From the NCBI RefSeq assembly GCF_037101375.1, contig NZ_AP029019.1, positions 4,281,501 through 4,345,500 on the forward strand: DNA of 64,000 nucleotides. Reading direction: 5' to 3'. A program made the position numbers and the translations under genes. Shown one piece after another: positions 33,145 to 42,591 of the stretch (within the stretch, counting starts at the first letter, position 1; each line of letters starts with the position of its first letter). Under the pieces are notes generated by a model. The model saw nothing but the letters and a program-made list of their open reading frames with translations, was not told the origin of the DNA and did not search any database. Source of the stretch: Acidovorax sp. DW039. Its GTDB lineage: Bacteria; Pseudomonadota; Gammaproteobacteria; Burkholderiales; Burkholderiaceae_C.

Positions 33145-33501
33145 TCAGGAGAACAACGGAGGGCCGCGTGGCGGCAGCGGTGCAGCAGTGCGCGACGCAA
33201 TATGCGCTGCCGGAATGGGCAGCAGGGCATGCGCCAGCGGGTGGGGTTGGGGCAAACGGGCCTGCATGGCCGGTGGAGGGGCGCCCACGTGCACGCACAA
33301 GGGGCAATCCAGCGTGTGGGACGACAGCTCTTGCGCGCCGTCATCGGTCTGCACCAGCAACTTGATCGCACCAGAACCGGTACACACCAGCTCCATGGAC
33401 TGCGGGCTGACCACCGGGGCTGCCACAGCCACCGCCAGAGACATGACAAACCACGCCAGCACACAGCGGGCGAGCCAGCGAAGGCGGCGAATGGTTTGCA
33501 T
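33145..33501 (-). CDS. DUF2946-family exported protein
   Basis: A 118-residue product from ATG 33501. It begins with basic residues (QTIRRLRWLARCVLAW) and a hydrophobic segment ending near AVAVAAPVV, a signal or anchor. The mature part has the DUF2946 feature LDCPLCVHVGAPPP, a CxxC pair typical of the family and often adjacent to copper genes. A His/Pro-rich tail follows (PQPHPLAHALLPIPAAH). The role is probably metal binding or delivery upstream of the TonB receptor. The start is chosen at the signal peptide; the ribosome site is weak. Confidence 0.72.
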   Translation of the reverse strand: MQTIRRLRWLARCVLAWFVMSLAVAVAAPVVSPQSMELVCTGSGAIKLLVQTDDGAQELSSHTLDCPLCVHVGAPPPAMQARLPQPHPLAHALLPIPAAHIASRTAAPLPPRGPPLFS

Positions 33502-33706
33502 ATCCGGCCATTGTAGGAGCACGCGCACCGCGGCGGGGTGCTTGGTGGGTGTGGGCATCAGCGCTTTTTTCACGCGGTCTGATGCGCCACAAACCGCAGC
33601 GTCACCCACCAGAGCAAGCACATCGGGAGCTTGATATCCATCAAACCGCAGCGGGCGCAGACGGCGCACCATGAAGACGTTCCCTCACTTCCCTGGAGTT
33701 GACTGA

Positions 33707-34081
33707 ATGACACCCGCACAGATGACACCGTTTCAACAGCAGTTGCTCGAACAGCGGGCTGCCATCCTGGCCCAGCTGGCCGAGCAGCGTGGAGGCGCGA
33801 TGGGCCGCGTGGAAGCGGCGGCAGAGCATTTCCACCCCGGTGAAGACTCGCGCGCCCAGGCCGCCACCGAGCGCGTCCTGGAGTTCGCCATCGAAGACCG
33901 GGAGCATGAACACCTCAATGCCATTGCCGCAGCGCTGGAGCGCATGGAGGCTGGCACCTACGGCGAGTGCATTGACTGTGGCGAGGAGATTGCCGAAGCA
34001 CGCCTCAAAGCTACCCCCGAGGCGGCGCGCTGCGTGCATTGCCAGCAGGCAGCGGAGAGCCATTCGTCGCCACACCACTGA
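33707..34081 (+). CDS. DksA/TraR-family zinc-finger protein
   Basis: A 124-residue protein. An N-terminal coiled coil (residues 1-80) is followed by a C4 zinc finger CIDCGEEIAEARLKATPEAARCVHCQ near residues 87-112. It is shorter than E. coli DksA (151 residues) and lacks the DxxDxA tip motif: the tip region reads EHFHPGEDSRAQAATERVLE. DksA-like proteins enter the RNA polymerase secondary channel; missing tip acids suggest a different effect from DksA itself. It is a single gene with a small hypothetical gene 150 bases downstream. Confidence 0.87.
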   Translation: MTPAQMTPFQQQLLEQRAAILAQLAEQRGGAMGRVEAAAEHFHPGEDSRAQAATERVLEFAIEDREHEHLNAIAAALERMEAGTYGECIDCGEEIAEARLKATPEAARCVHCQQAAESHSSPHH

Positions 34082-34233
34082 TGCCCAGAGCTGCTCACCG
34101 AGTTGCCCACAGAAACGCCTGTGGGCGTTCAACCGGCGCGCTATTCAGCCGTCTGCTCAAAGGCCTGTGCAGTCATCGCAAGTCTTGGAGCTTTCCAAAC
34201 CACACTTTTTCTTTCACTCACGAGACCTGAACC

Positions 34234-34608
34234 ATGAGCACTTTTCACGCTGTTGTCTGGATGGACCATTCCGAAGCCCATGTGGTGATGTTTGACCGCG
34301 AGCATGTGCAAGCCCAGCGCATCAAATCCCGCAGCCATCACAAACACCAGGGCAAATCTGGTGATGCATCCGGCTTCTTTGGAGACATCGCTCAGGCCCT
34401 GCAAGGCACGCATGAAGTGCTGCTGTGCGGGCCGGGGTTGGCGCGCAACGAGTTCAGGGACTGGTGCCACAAGAGCGCCACCGCGGTGGCCCACAGCGTG
34501 GTGGATTCAATGCCCGCAGATCACCCTACCGACGCGCAGCTAGTGGCCATGGCGCGCCAGTATTTCAAGAAATTCGACAACATGGCGGCGGATCCGTCCG
34601 TGGCATGA
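34234..34608 (+). CDS. Small eRF1-domain-like (translational machinery) protein
   Basis: A 124-residue cytosolic protein: STFHAVVWMDHSEAHVVMFDREHVQAQRIKSRSHHKHQGKSG, then LLCGPGLARNEFRDWCHK and a C-terminal helix. The pattern (a strand beginning VWMDHSEAHV, a His/Lys loop and a GPGxAR block) belongs to bacterial proteins related to domain 3 of eRF1/Pelota, often annotated as translational machinery proteins. No experimental function is known to me. The gene is followed by a strong intrinsic terminator. Confidence 0.7.
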   Translation: MSTFHAVVWMDHSEAHVVMFDREHVQAQRIKSRSHHKHQGKSGDASGFFGDIAQALQGTHEVLLCGPGLARNEFRDWCHKSATAVAHSVVDSMPADHPTDAQLVAMARQYFKKFDNMAADPSVA

Positions 34609-34662
34609 GCTTTTGAACAGGTTCCTTGTGCTGAGAGCGGGTGTTGCTCGCCATCAGCGTTG

Positions 34663-34699
34663 AGCGCTCCACCCAGCCCTTGGGTTGAGCGCTTTTTTT
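34663..34699 (+). terminator. Intrinsic terminator after the eRF1-like gene
   Basis: AGCGCTCCACCCA (34663-34675) pairs with TGGGTTGAGCGCT (34681-34693) with one mismatch and a five-base loop, followed by seven T residues. A textbook Rho-independent terminator on the plus strand. Confidence 0.88.
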
Positions 34700-34741
34700 A
34701 TCCACCTGCATCACCGCCTGAGAAGGGTGATGCAGGACACC

Positions 34742-35299
34742 TCAACGGCGGGGGGCCAGCGGCATCGCGCCCAGTGCAAAGACCGAGTTCGGTATCTGCA
34801 GACGCGACATCAAAGGCCGCGGTGCGGGCTTGGTGATGCCCACGGCCTTGCGGGGGCTGGCAGACTGTCGCTCAGGTGCTGGCTCCACCCCTTGGGCCTG
34901 GGCCTGAGTCACCAGTTCCTTCAGCGATACCGACTGCAGGTACTCCAGCACCCGTGCGTTGAAAGACACCCACAGCTCGCCCGTCATGGCCTTGAGCTGC
35001 GCCACCTGGGGAGGGGTCAGAGGCTGGTAATCATCCACCTCCATGTTCTCCACCGCCAGGATGATTTCAGCCACCGCGATCTGCTCCGGCCGACGCGCCA
35101 ACGTGTAACCCCCACCGGGGCCGCGCGTGCTCTCTACCAGACCGGCACGACGCAGGGCACTGAACAGCTGCTCCAGATAAGACAGCGAAGTCCCCTGCCT
35201 CTGGCTGATGCTGGTGAGCGACACAGGCTTCATCCTCTGGTGCAGAGCCAGATCCGTCATGGCCGAAACAGCGACTTTTCCTCGGGTCGTAATACGCAT
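34742..35299 (-). CDS. Rrf2/IscR-like regulator lacking iron-sulfur cysteines
   Basis: A 185-residue Rrf2 protein. The winged helix is clear (MRITTRGKVAVSAMTDLALHQ; SLTSISQRQGTSLSYLEQLFSALRRAGLVESTRGPGGGYTLAR), very close to IscR. IscR carries three cysteines in the region after helix 5 to hold [2Fe-2S]; here that region reads AVENMEVDDYQPLTPPQVAQ and the whole protein contains no cysteine. It therefore cannot bind a cluster by cysteine ligands and may bind DNA constitutively or use another signal. The C-terminal 40 residues are basic and Pro-rich. It is divergent from the NhaR-like gene; no isc genes are nearby. Confidence 0.88.
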   Translation of the reverse strand: MRITTRGKVAVSAMTDLALHQRMKPVSLTSISQRQGTSLSYLEQLFSALRRAGLVESTRGPGGGYTLARRPEQIAVAEIILAVENMEVDDYQPLTPPQVAQLKAMTGELWVSFNARVLEYLQSVSLKELVTQAQAQGVEPAPERQSASPRKAVGITKPAPRPLMSRLQIPNSVFALGAMPLAPRR

Positions 35300-35377
35300 G
35301 GCAACCTCCTTGTGAACGCATTGAGCGAAACCACTGACAAGACTCCAAACGCCTTGCCAATCCAGAATGTAGGAGTT

Positions 35378-35406
35378 TTGACACTTCGCGTATATTCGTT
35401 TTATTG
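35378..35406 (+). promoter_or_regulatory. Putative sigma-70 promoter for the nhaR-like gene
   Basis: TTGACA at 35378-35383 is a perfect -35 box; a weak -10 (TTATTG or TTTATT) lies 16-17 bases downstream. The region is AT-rich and 40 bases upstream of ATG 35447. Confidence 0.5.
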
Positions 35407-35446
35407 TTCAAAACACTTCGATTTTCTCGATGAATAAGGCCGCGCC

Positions 35447-36343
35447 ATGAACTTTAAGCATCTGCGTTACTTCTGGACAGCTGCCAAGGCGGGCGGTGTG
35501 ATGCGGGCGGGTGAGCAGTTGCACACCACTCCGCAGACTCTGTCCGGACAGATCAATCAGCTGGAGGAGTGGCTGGGGCATGACCTCTTCCGCAAAAGCG
35601 GTAGAGGCCTGGAACTCACCAATGAAGGACGTGTGGCACTGGGCTATGCGGAGCAGATCTTTGCCCTGAGCGATGAACTGGAAAAAGCCATCCGTTTGCC
35701 CCGGGGGCAGTCCAAGCCGCTGGAGTTCAAGGTGGGTGTCGCAGATTCGGTGGCCAAATCGGTGGCGTACCACTTGCTGGAGCCTGCTCTTGGCATGCAG
35801 CAGCAGGTACACATGACCTGTCACGAAGGCAAATTTCCGGAGTTGCTGGCACAACTGAGCATCCACCGTCTGGACCTGCTGCTGGCCGACGAGCCTGCTT
35901 CCAAAAAGATAGGCGTGAAGGCGTTCAACCACGCGTTGGGATCCTCCAGCATGAGCTTCTTTTGCTCACCAGCGCTCAAAAGCCAACTCCAGGGGCCCTT
36001 TCCGCAGTGTCTGCATGGCGCACCCATGCTGATCCAGGGACCTTTGTCTTCCGTGCGGCAGCAGCTCGATCATTGGTTGAACAAGCACCATCTGCAGCCC
36101 CGCATCGTGGGGGAGTTTGATGACAGCGCGCTGATGAACGCCTTTGGACGCGAAGGGCGCGGCATCTTCACATCGCCCACCGTACTGGAAGAAGAAACGC
36201 AGTCTCAATTTGGCGTGGAGGTGATCGGTCGCTCGATCGAGCTGGTCGAGGAGTTCTTTGCCATTTCGGTAGAGCGGCGCATCAGCCACCCCTGCGTAGT
36301 GGCCATCACGGAAGCAGCGCGATCCGATCTTTTTGGTCAGTAA
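35447..36343 (+). CDS. nhaR: NhaR-like LysR-family regulator
   Basis: A 298-residue LysR protein. The HTH MNFKHLRYFWTAAKAGGVMRAGEQLHTTPQTLSGQINQLEEWLGHDLFRKSGRGLELTNEG matches NhaR closely, including the unusual FWTAAKAGG and QTLSGQI wording. NhaR activates sodium/proton antiporter genes in response to Na+ in enterobacteria; no nhaA is adjacent here, so its targets are elsewhere or different. The effector domain (residues 95-298) is complete. Its own promoter is predicted just upstream. Confidence 0.85.
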   Translation: MNFKHLRYFWTAAKAGGVMRAGEQLHTTPQTLSGQINQLEEWLGHDLFRKSGRGLELTNEGRVALGYAEQIFALSDELEKAIRLPRGQSKPLEFKVGVADSVAKSVAYHLLEPALGMQQQVHMTCHEGKFPELLAQLSIHRLDLLLADEPASKKIGVKAFNHALGSSSMSFFCSPALKSQLQGPFPQCLHGAPMLIQGPLSSVRQQLDHWLNKHHLQPRIVGEFDDSALMNAFGREGRGIFTSPTVLEEETQSQFGVEVIGRSIELVEEFFAISVERRISHPCVVAITEAARSDLFGQ

Positions 36344-36580
36344 ACGCTGAAGGCATGGACTCATTCCGATGGAACGGCTTCTGCAAAAAGCAGCACTGTC
36401 TGATGATCTGGAAGGAATCCCAGAGGGCGACTCAAAAAACACCCCGGACAACTGCGAGGCGACTCTTTTGGTCTTTGGGAGCCATGCTTGAACGAATCTA
36501 GCGGTGCAATCACCGTGCCGTTCCAAGCGCAGTCAGGTCTCTGTGCTTGCAGCTACCCAAAACAGCTTTTGTTGAGACAA

Positions 36581-36611
36581 AAACAAAAAAGCCCCGACAA
36601 GTCGGGGCTTT
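36581..36611 (-). terminator. Intrinsic terminator after initiator tRNA / alpha operon
   Basis: AAAGCCCCGAC and GTCGGGGCTTT form an 11-base stem around a two-base spacer at 36588-36611; on the minus strand it is followed by a T-rich tract. It ends the transcript that includes tRNA-fMet and possibly the ribosomal operon. The 237-base stretch 36344-36580 next to it shows no gene. Confidence 0.9.
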
Positions 36612-36621
36612 GATGATTTTT

Positions 36622-36698
<77 letters not shown>

Positions 36699-36708
36699 GT
36701 AGATTTAA

Positions 36709-36714
36709 ATTATA
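36709..36714 (-). promoter_or_regulatory. Likely -10 box of the tRNA-fMet promoter
   Basis: A perfect TATAAT on the minus strand, 11 bases from the tRNA 5' end, would start transcription about four bases upstream of the tRNA. The -35 region overlaps the end of rplQ and is poor, so readthrough from the operon may also contribute. Confidence 0.5.
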
Positions 36715-36719
36715 CCCTA

Positions 36720-37112
36720 TTATTCAGCGGCTGCCGAAGAATTTTCAGTTTCTGCAGCGCGATCCACCAGTTCCACATAGGCCATAGGTGCGTTGTCTCC
36801 CACACGGAAACCCATCTTCAGGATACGTGTGTAACCACCGGGACGTGCCTTGAAACGTGGACCCAGTTCGTTGAACAGCTTGGTCACGCTGTCGCGGTCA
36901 CGCAGACGGTTGAAAGCCAGACGGCGGTTAGCCACGGAGTCTTCCTTGGCCAAAGTGATCATGGGCTCGATCACGCGGCGCAATTCTTTGGCCTTGGGTA
37001 CGGTGGTCTTGATGGCCTCATGCTCGATGAGCGAGTTCATCATGTTTTGCAGCATCGCAAGACGGTGCGAGCTGGTGCGATTCAGTTTACGGAGTCCGTG
37101 TCCGTGGCGCAT
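36720..37112 (-). CDS. rplQ: 50S ribosomal protein L17
   Basis: 130 residues, standard length. It begins [24 protein letters not shown], the L17 signature, and contains [13 protein letters not shown] and [18 protein letters not shown]17 binds 23S rRNA near the exit tunnel. Last protein gene of the alpha operon, 89 bases after rpoA. Confidence 0.98.
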   Translation of the reverse strand: MRHGHGLRKLNRTSSHRLAMLQNMMNSLIEHEAIKTTVPKAKELRRVIEPMITLAKEDSVANRRLAFNRLRDRDSVTKLFNELGPRFKARPGGYTRILKMGFRVGDNAPMAYVELVDRAAETENSSAAAE

Positions 37113-37201
37113 GGTGCTTTCCTTTTTACTTGATTAAACCAGGCAGCCGTATCAGGTACTGCCCAGCGCACTGGTTCCTCAGCGGAACCCGAGATTATAA
37201 C

Positions 37202-38194
37202 TTAACGCTTATCCAAACCGGCTGGTGGCCAGTTTTCCAGCTTCATGCCCAAAGTGAGACCGCGAGAAGCCAAAACTTCCTTGATTTCGTTGAGCGACTT
37301 GCGGCCCAGATTTGGCGTCTTGAGCAGCTCGTTTTCGGTGCGCTGGATGAGGTCACCGATGTAGTAGATGTTCTCCGCCTTCAGGCAGTTGGCAGAACGC
37401 ACCGTCAATTCCAGCTCGTCCACAGGACGCAGCAGGATCGGATCAAAAGTAGCGCCACCGCGTGGACCAGAAGGCGTCTCGAAGGCGGTCAGCTCACCAC
37501 CCTCCAGTTGCGCAAACACAGCCAGTTGTTCGACCAGAATCTTCGCCGATGCACGAACTGCATCTTCAGCAGTGATCGCGCCGTTGGTTTCGATCTCCAC
37601 CACCAGCTTGTCCAGGTCTGTACGCTGCTCCACGCGAGCGCTTTCCACCGTGTAGCTCACGCGCTTGACAGGAGAGAACGAAGCATCCAGAACGATACGA
37701 CCAATGGACTTGGTGGCTTCATCTGCATAGCGACGCATGCTGCCTGGCACATAACCACGGCCTTTTTCCACCTTGATCTGCATGTCCAGCTTGCCGCCTT
37801 GCGACAGGTGAGCAATCACATGATCAGGATTGACGATTTCAACGTCGTGAGGTGTCTGGATATCACGTGCGGTCACCACACCTTCGCCATCTTTGCGCAG
37901 GCTCAGGGTGACTTCGTCACGGTTATGGAGTTTGAAGACCACGCCCTTGAGGTTCAGGAGAATGTTCACCACATCTTCTTGAACGCCGTCAATCGACGAG
38001 TATTCATGAAGCACACCAGCGATGGTCACTTCGGTCGCTGCGTAACCCACCATGGACGAGAGCAGAACGCGCCGGATGGCGTTGCCCAGCGTATGGCCAT
38101 AGCCTCGCTCAAAAGGCTCCAGAGCAACCTTGGCACGGTTGTGGCCGAGCTGCTCGACATTGATCGCCTTGGGTTTCAGCAAATTGGTTTGCAT
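37202..38194 (-). CDS. rpoA: RNA polymerase alpha subunit
   Basis: 330 residues. The N-terminal assembly domain has the conserved [25 protein letters not shown]; the C-terminal domain, after a flexible linker near residue 240, includes the DNA- and activator-contacting helices in [52 protein letters not shown]. It makes up the alpha dimer that nucleates RNA polymerase. A strong hairpin precedes it after rpsD. Confidence 0.99.
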   Translation of the reverse strand: MQTNLLKPKAINVEQLGHNRAKVALEPFERGYGHTLGNAIRRVLLSSMVGYAATEVTIAGVLHEYSSIDGVQEDVVNILLNLKGVVFKLHNRDEVTLSLRKDGEGVVTARDIQTPHDVEIVNPDHVIAHLSQGGKLDMQIKVEKGRGYVPGSMRRYADEATKSIGRIVLDASFSPVKRVSYTVESARVEQRTDLDKLVVEIETNGAITAEDAVRASAKILVEQLAVFAQLEGGELTAFETPSGPRGGATFDPILLRPVDELELTVRSANCLKAENIYYIGDLIQRTENELLKTPNLGRKSLNEIKEVLASRGLTLGMKLENWPPAGLDKR

Positions 38195-38248
38195 TCAGAC
38201 TTCCTCTCAATACCCCCAGCTCGTTACACCGGTAAGGCTGGTGAAGCG

Positions 38249-38276
38249 CCTAAACCGCGATGCCTCGCGGTTTAGG
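38249..38276 (-). promoter_or_regulatory. Perfect 11-bp hairpin between rpsD and rpoA
   Basis: CCTAAACCGCG and CGCGGTTTAGG flank a six-base loop in the 112-base rpsD-rpoA spacer. No T-tract follows on the minus strand, so an RNA processing, stability or attenuation role is more likely than full termination. Confidence 0.6.
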
Positions 38277-38306
38277 AACGGTTTACTCGAAAACTAGATC
38301 GAGTGA

Positions 38307-38930
38307 TTAGCGCGAGTACAACTCAACGATCAGAGATTCGTTGATGTCTGCACCGAACTCATCACGATCAGGCACCTTCTTGAAGACGCCTTCGGCCTTG
38401 TCGGCATTCACTTCAACCCAAGCTGGCATGCCCACTTGAGCAGCCAGTTGCAGCGCTTCAGTGATACGGGCTTGCTTCTTGGACTTTTCGCGCACAGCAA
38501 CCACATCACCAGCCTTCACGAGGTAGGAGGGGATGTTCACCGATTGACCATTCACAGTGATGGCCTTGTGGGATACCAGCTGACGTGCTTCTGCGCGGGT
38601 GGAACCGAAGCCCATGCGATACACCACGTTGTCCAGACGGGACTCCAGGAGGAACAGCAGGTTCGCGCCGGTGTTGCCCTTCTTGCTGTCAGCAGCTTCG
38701 AAGTAGCGGCGGAATTGCTTTTCCAGAATGCCATACATGCGCTTGACTTTTTGCTTTTCGCGCAGTTGCAGGCCGTAATCAGAAGTACGGGCACCGGAGG
38801 TGCGGCCGTGCTGACCAGGCTTGGAATCGAACTTGGACTTGTCCGCGATGGAGCGACGGGCGCTCTTCAGGAACAGATCGGTGCCTTCACGGCGGGAGAG
38901 TTTGGCCTTGGGGCCGAGATAACGTGCCAC
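38307..38930 (-). CDS. rpsD: 30S ribosomal protein S4
   Basis: 207 residues. The N-terminal [27 protein letters not shown] and the S4 RNA-binding domain [45 protein letters not shown] are clear. In gamma-proteobacteria S4 also represses the alpha operon. No zinc Cys motif is present (zinc-free type). It lies 91 bases after rpsK. Confidence 0.99.
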   Translation of the reverse strand: MARYLGPKAKLSRREGTDLFLKSARRSIADKSKFDSKPGQHGRTSGARTSDYGLQLREKQKVKRMYGILEKQFRRYFEAADSKKGNTGANLLFLLESRLDNVVYRMGFGSTRAEARQLVSHKAITVNGQSVNIPSYLVKAGDVVAVREKSKKQARITEALQLAAQVGMPAWVEVNADKAEGVFKKVPDRDEFGADINESLIVELYSR

Positions 38931-39021
38931 TTGAGCTTCCTTTTATGTCATCTACCGCAAACCATTGCGGGAGCCGCCTGGAGCGTTTTCACGTCTGCAG
39001 GCGGCGGTGGGCTTGAAAAAA

Positions 39022-39426
39022 TCAGATACGACGGCGCTTTTGAGGACGGCAGCCATTGTGCGGCACAGGTGTCACATCAGAGATCGATGTGATACGGATG
39101 CCCAGAGCACCCAAGGCACGCACAGACGACTCACGGCCTGGGCCGGGGCCCTTGATTTCAACGTCCAGGTTCTTGATACCTTGGTCGATAGCAGCGCGAC
39201 CAGCAACTTCCGAAGCCACCTGAGCAGCGAAGGGAGTGGACTTACGCGAGCCCTTGAAACCTTGGCCACCAGACGATGCCCAAGACAGAGCGTTGCCTTG
39301 GCGATCGGTGATGGTGATGATCGTGTTGTTGAACGATGCGTGCACGTGGGCGATGCCGTCAGAAACGTTCTTGCGAACCTTCTTGCGAACGCGTTGTGCA
39401 GCGTTGTTGGCAGGAGATTTAGCCAT
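39022..39426 (-). CDS. rpsK: 30S ribosomal protein S11
   Basis: 134 residues with [49 protein letters not shown] and the C-terminal [18 protein letters not shown], both S11 signatures. S11 contacts mRNA near the 30S platform. It starts 18 bases after rpsM. Confidence 0.99.
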   Translation of the reverse strand: MAKSPANNAAQRVRKKVRKNVSDGIAHVHASFNNTIITITDRQGNALSWASSGGQGFKGSRKSTPFAAQVASEVAGRAAIDQGIKNLDVEIKGPGPGRESSVRALGALGIRITSISDVTPVPHNGCRPQKRRRI

Positions 39427-39444
39427 ATTGATCTTTCAATCTCT

Positions 39445-39810
39445 TTATTTCTTCAGTGCAGCTGCACCCTTGCGCGGACCCTTGCGAGTGCGGGCATTGG
39501 TACGCGTACGCTGACCACGCATCGGCAGACCACGACGGTGGCGGAAACCACGGTAGCAACCGATGTCCATCAAGCGCTTGATGTTCATGGTTGTTTCGCG
39601 GCGCAGGTCACCTTCAATGGTGAACTGTTCGATCTGCTCGCGAATTTTTTCCAGATCAGCGTCCGTCAGGTCCTTGATCTTCTTGGAATATTCGATGCCA
39701 GTTGCTTCGCAAATCTTGCGAGCGCGGGTGCGACCAATGCCATAGATGGAGGTCAAACCGATTTCCGCATGCTTGTGAGGCGGAATGTTGATGCCAGCGA
39801 TACGTGCCAT
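39445..39810 (-). CDS. rpsM: 30S ribosomal protein S13
   Basis: 121 residues, beginning [26 protein letters not shown] and ending with the basic tail [23 protein letters not shown] that reaches the P-site. The spacing to rpmJ is 23 bases. Confidence 0.99.
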   Translation of the reverse strand: MARIAGINIPPHKHAEIGLTSIYGIGRTRARKICEATGIEYSKKIKDLTDADLEKIREQIEQFTIEGDLRRETTMNIKRLMDIGCYRGFRHRRGLPMRGQRTRTNARTRKGPRKGAAALKK

Positions 39811-39833
39811 ATGCGTCCTCTAATACTTTCCAA

Positions 39834-39947
39834 TCAACCCTGGCGCTGCTTGTGACGCAGATCCGTGCAGATCACGCGCACCACACCTTTGCGGCGGATG
39901 ATCTTGCAGTTGCGGCAGATTTTTTTGACCGAAGCCGAAACTCTCAT
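39834..39947 (-). CDS. rpmJ: 50S ribosomal protein L36
   Basis: A 37-residue protein, [20 protein letters not shown] at the start and RHKQRQG at the end. Cys11, Cys14, Cys27 and His32 form the zinc site of the C+ type of L36. ATG at 39947 and TGA at 39836-39834 were read directly from the reverse strand. It lies between secY and rpsM, where infA would often precede it. Confidence 0.97.
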   Translation of the reverse strand: MRVSASVKKICRNCKIIRRKGVVRVICTDLRHKQRQG

Positions 39948-40049
39948 TGCATTCTCCTAAAACTTTTCCATCCGTCCCGGCTGTTTCGCACGGAACACAG
40001 TTTGTGCCCGCGAAAACTCGTGGGGCGCCTACTCAATCTATTCAAGACA

Positions 40050-40068
40050 CCGACGCTACTCGCGTCGG
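40050..40068 (-). promoter_or_regulatory. Hairpin in the secY-rpmJ spacer
   Basis: CCGACGC (40050-40056) and GCGTCGG (40062-40068) pair around a five-base loop just after the secY stop. The 128-base spacer contains no infA reading frame; the hairpin may set transcript stability or mark partial termination before rpmJ. Confidence 0.5.
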
Positions 40069-40075
40069 CACCTTT

Positions 40076-41395
40076 TCAACCGCCGTTACCGCCTTTGAAG
40101 TTGGCCTTCTTCAGCAGTGACTCGTATTGCTGCGACATCATGTAGTTCTGAACCTGGGCCATGAAGTCCATGGTGACCACTACGATGATCAACAGAGACG
40201 TGCCACCAAAGTAAAACGGAACGTTGTACTTCAGGATCAAAAACTCAGGCAGCAAACACACGAAAGTGATGTAAGCAGCGCCAGCAAGAGTCAACCGAAC
40301 GAGAATCTTGTCGATGTAACGTGCCGTCTGCTCACCAGGACGAATGCCAGGGATGAAAGCACCGCTCTTCTTCAAGTTATCTGCTGTTTCGCGGCTATTG
40401 AAAACCAGAGCCGTGTAGAAAAAGCAGAAGAAGACAATGGCAGCTGCATACAACATCACATAGATAGGTTGACCAGGAGTCAGCGCACCCGAGATGTCCT
40501 TCAGCCAGCGCATTGAATCACCAGCACTGAACCAATTCACTACCGTTGCTGGAAGCAGAATGATCGACGATGCAAAGATCGGCGGAATCACACCAGCCAT
40601 ATTCAGCTTCAGAGGCAAATGCGAGGCTTGGCCGCCATACACCTTGTTGCCAACCTGGCGCCGCGCGTAGTTCACAAGAATCTTGCGCTGTCCACGCTCA
40701 ACAAAGACAACAAAGTATGTTACCAGAGCAACCACCAGAACGATAAAAATTGCTGCAGGGGGTGACATGGCACCTGTACTCACCAGCTCCAGCAAGCCGC
40801 CGATGGAACTGGGAAGTCCCGCAGCAATACCTGCAAAGATCAGGATGGAAATACCGTTGCCAAGTCCACGTTCAGTAATCTGCTCGCCCAGCCACATCAG
40901 GAACATGGTGCCTGCTGTCAGACTGACAACAGCGGTGAGACGGAAACCAAAGCCAGGGCTCAGTACCAGACCTGCGGAGCTTTCAAGCGCCACTGCAATC
41001 CCAAAGGACTGGAAAAGCGCCAACCCCAAGGTTCCAGCTCGCGTGTATTGGGTAATCTTGCGACGGCCAGACTCGCCTTCCTTCTTCAATTGCTCAAAGG
41101 TAGGAATGACATAGGTCATCAGTTGCAAAATGATCGATGCCGAGATGTACGGCATGATTCCCAAGGCAAACACGGTGAACCGAGACAGCGCACCACCCGA
41201 GAACATGTTGAACAAGTTCAGGATGCCGCCCTTTTGCCCGCTGAACAACTGCTGAAGTTGGGCTGGATCGATGCCTGGCACTGGGATATGCGCCCCAATG
41301 CGATACACGACCAGCGCAAGCAACAGAAAAACCAGCCGACGACGCAAGTCGCCAAACTTGCCGGTTTTTGCAATTTGAGCTGCGCTAGTTGCCAC
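40076..41395 (-). CDS. secY: Protein translocase subunit SecY
   Basis: 439 residues with ten membrane helices. Conserved features include [31 protein letters not shown] at the N-terminus, the plug region [27 protein letters not shown], and cytosolic loops [16 protein letters not shown] and [21 protein letters not shown], which contact SecA and the ribosome. SecY forms the protein-conducting channel in the inner membrane. It follows rplO by 21 bases. Confidence 0.99.
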   Translation of the reverse strand: MATSAAQIAKTGKFGDLRRRLVFLLLALVVYRIGAHIPVPGIDPAQLQQLFSGQKGGILNLFNMFSGGALSRFTVFALGIMPYISASIILQLMTYVIPTFEQLKKEGESGRRKITQYTRAGTLGLALFQSFGIAVALESSAGLVLSPGFGFRLTAVVSLTAGTMFLMWLGEQITERGLGNGISILIFAGIAAGLPSSIGGLLELVSTGAMSPPAAIFIVLVVALVTYFVVFVERGQRKILVNYARRQVGNKVYGGQASHLPLKLNMAGVIPPIFASSIILLPATVVNWFSAGDSMRWLKDISGALTPGQPIYVMLYAAAIVFFCFFYTALVFNSRETADNLKKSGAFIPGIRPGEQTARYIDKILVRLTLAGAAYITFVCLLPEFLILKYNVPFYFGGTSLLIIVVVTMDFMAQVQNYMMSQQYESLLKKANFKGGNGG

Positions 41396-41416
41396 AGATG
41401 CCTTCCTTGGGGGCTA

Positions 41417-41848
41417 TCAGGCCACGGAGCCACCAGCAGCTTCGATAGCTGCCTTGGCACCAGCCGTTGCGCCAATACCCGACAGCTTGACTGCCTTGCT
41501 CAGCGAACCACTCTTGATGACCTTGACCACCTTGGCCAGCTCGCTGATCAGACCAGCTTGCTTCAATGCCAAGACGTCCACTTCAGCCAGACCGAGCTGA
41601 TCCAAGGCAGTCAGTGTGACTTCTGCATTGAACTTCAGCAGGTGAGACTTGAAGCCACGCTTTGGCAGGCGACGTTGCAAAGGCATTTGACCGCCTTCGA
41701 AGCCTACCTTGTGATAGCCACCGGAACGGGATTTCTGACCCTTGTGACCACGGCCAGCGGTCTTGCCCAGACCGGAGCCGATACCACGGCCTACGCGGCG
41801 CTTGGCATGCTTGGCACCGTCTGCGGGCTTGATGCTATTGAGTTCCAT
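41417..41848 (-). CDS. rplO: 50S ribosomal protein L15
   Basis: 143 residues, [44 protein letters not shown] being the Gly/Arg-rich rRNA-penetrating tail characteristic of L15. It starts ten bases after rpmD. Confidence 0.99.
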   Translation of the reverse strand: MELNSIKPADGAKHAKRRVGRGIGSGLGKTAGRGHKGQKSRSGGYHKVGFEGGQMPLQRRLPKRGFKSHLLKFNAEVTLTALDQLGLAEVDVLALKQAGLISELAKVVKVIKSGSLSKAVKLSGIGATAGAKAAIEAAGGSVA

Positions 41849-41858
41849 GATCGATCTC

Positions 41859-42041
41859 TCAGACGATTTTGACCAGATAGCTGATCTTGTTAATCATGCC
41901 GCGCACTTCAGGCGTGTCTTTCAGCTCGCTGATGCTGTTCAGCTTGCGCAGACCCAGGCCACGAACGGTGGCGCGGTGCGATTCCTTGGTGCCAATCGGG
42001 CTGCGCACCAGTTGAATCTTGACGGTTTGTTGCGTAGTCAT
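41859..42041 (-). CDS. rpmD: 50S ribosomal protein L30
   Basis: 60 residues; [50 protein letters not shown] is the complete L30 ferredoxin-like fold. Spacing to rpsE is 14 bases. Confidence 0.98.
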   Translation of the reverse strand: MTTQQTVKIQLVRSPIGTKESHRATVRGLGLRKLNSISELKDTPEVRGMINKISYLVKIV

Positions 42042-42055
42042 ATACGTGCTTCCAA

Positions 42056-42574
42056 TCAGGCGAAGATGTCTTCAACTGTCTTGCCACGCTTTGCAGCAAC
42101 CTGAGATGGAGTGGTGGAGTTCACCAGAGCATCAAAGGTAGCGCGGACCATGTTGTAGGGGTTGGACGATCCATGGCTCTTGGCCACGATGTCCGTCACG
42201 CCCAACACTTCGAAGACGGCACGCATAGGACCGCCAGCGATGATGCCCGTACCCTTGGGGGCGGGAGCCATCATCACGACAGCGGCACCGTGGTGACCTG
42301 TCACGTTGTGATGGATCGTGCCATCCTTCAGCGACACCTTCACCATGTTGCGACGAGCTTCTTCCATTGCCTTTTGCACAGCTGCAGGCACTTCCTTAGA
42401 CTTGCCCTTACCCATGCCAACGCGGCCATCACCGTCGCCAACCACAGTCAGTGCTGCGAAACCGAGGATACGGCCGCCCTTCACGACTTTGGTCACGCGG
42501 TTCACCGCGATCATTTTTTCGCGCAGACCGTCGTCACGACCTTCGTCTTGCACTTTGGGTTGAAATTTAGCCAT
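42056..42574 (-). CDS. rpsE: 30S ribosomal protein S5
   Basis: 172 residues; the N-terminal double-stranded-RNA-binding domain includes [50 protein letters not shown], with the GRVGxGxGK loop involved in decoding fidelity. It starts 17 bases after rplR. Confidence 0.99.
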   Translation of the reverse strand: MAKFQPKVQDEGRDDGLREKMIAVNRVTKVVKGGRILGFAALTVVGDGDGRVGMGKGKSKEVPAAVQKAMEEARRNMVKVSLKDGTIHHNVTGHHGAAVVMMAPAPKGTGIIAGGPMRAVFEVLGVTDIVAKSHGSSNPYNMVRATFDALVNSTTPSQVAAKRGKTVEDIFA

Positions 42575-42591
42575 TTTGTATTCCGCTCCGC

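Noticed and set aside
39950-40075. Hidden infA between secY and rpmJ
   Set aside because: 128 bases is too short for the 72-codon gene and contains no IF1-like text in any frame.
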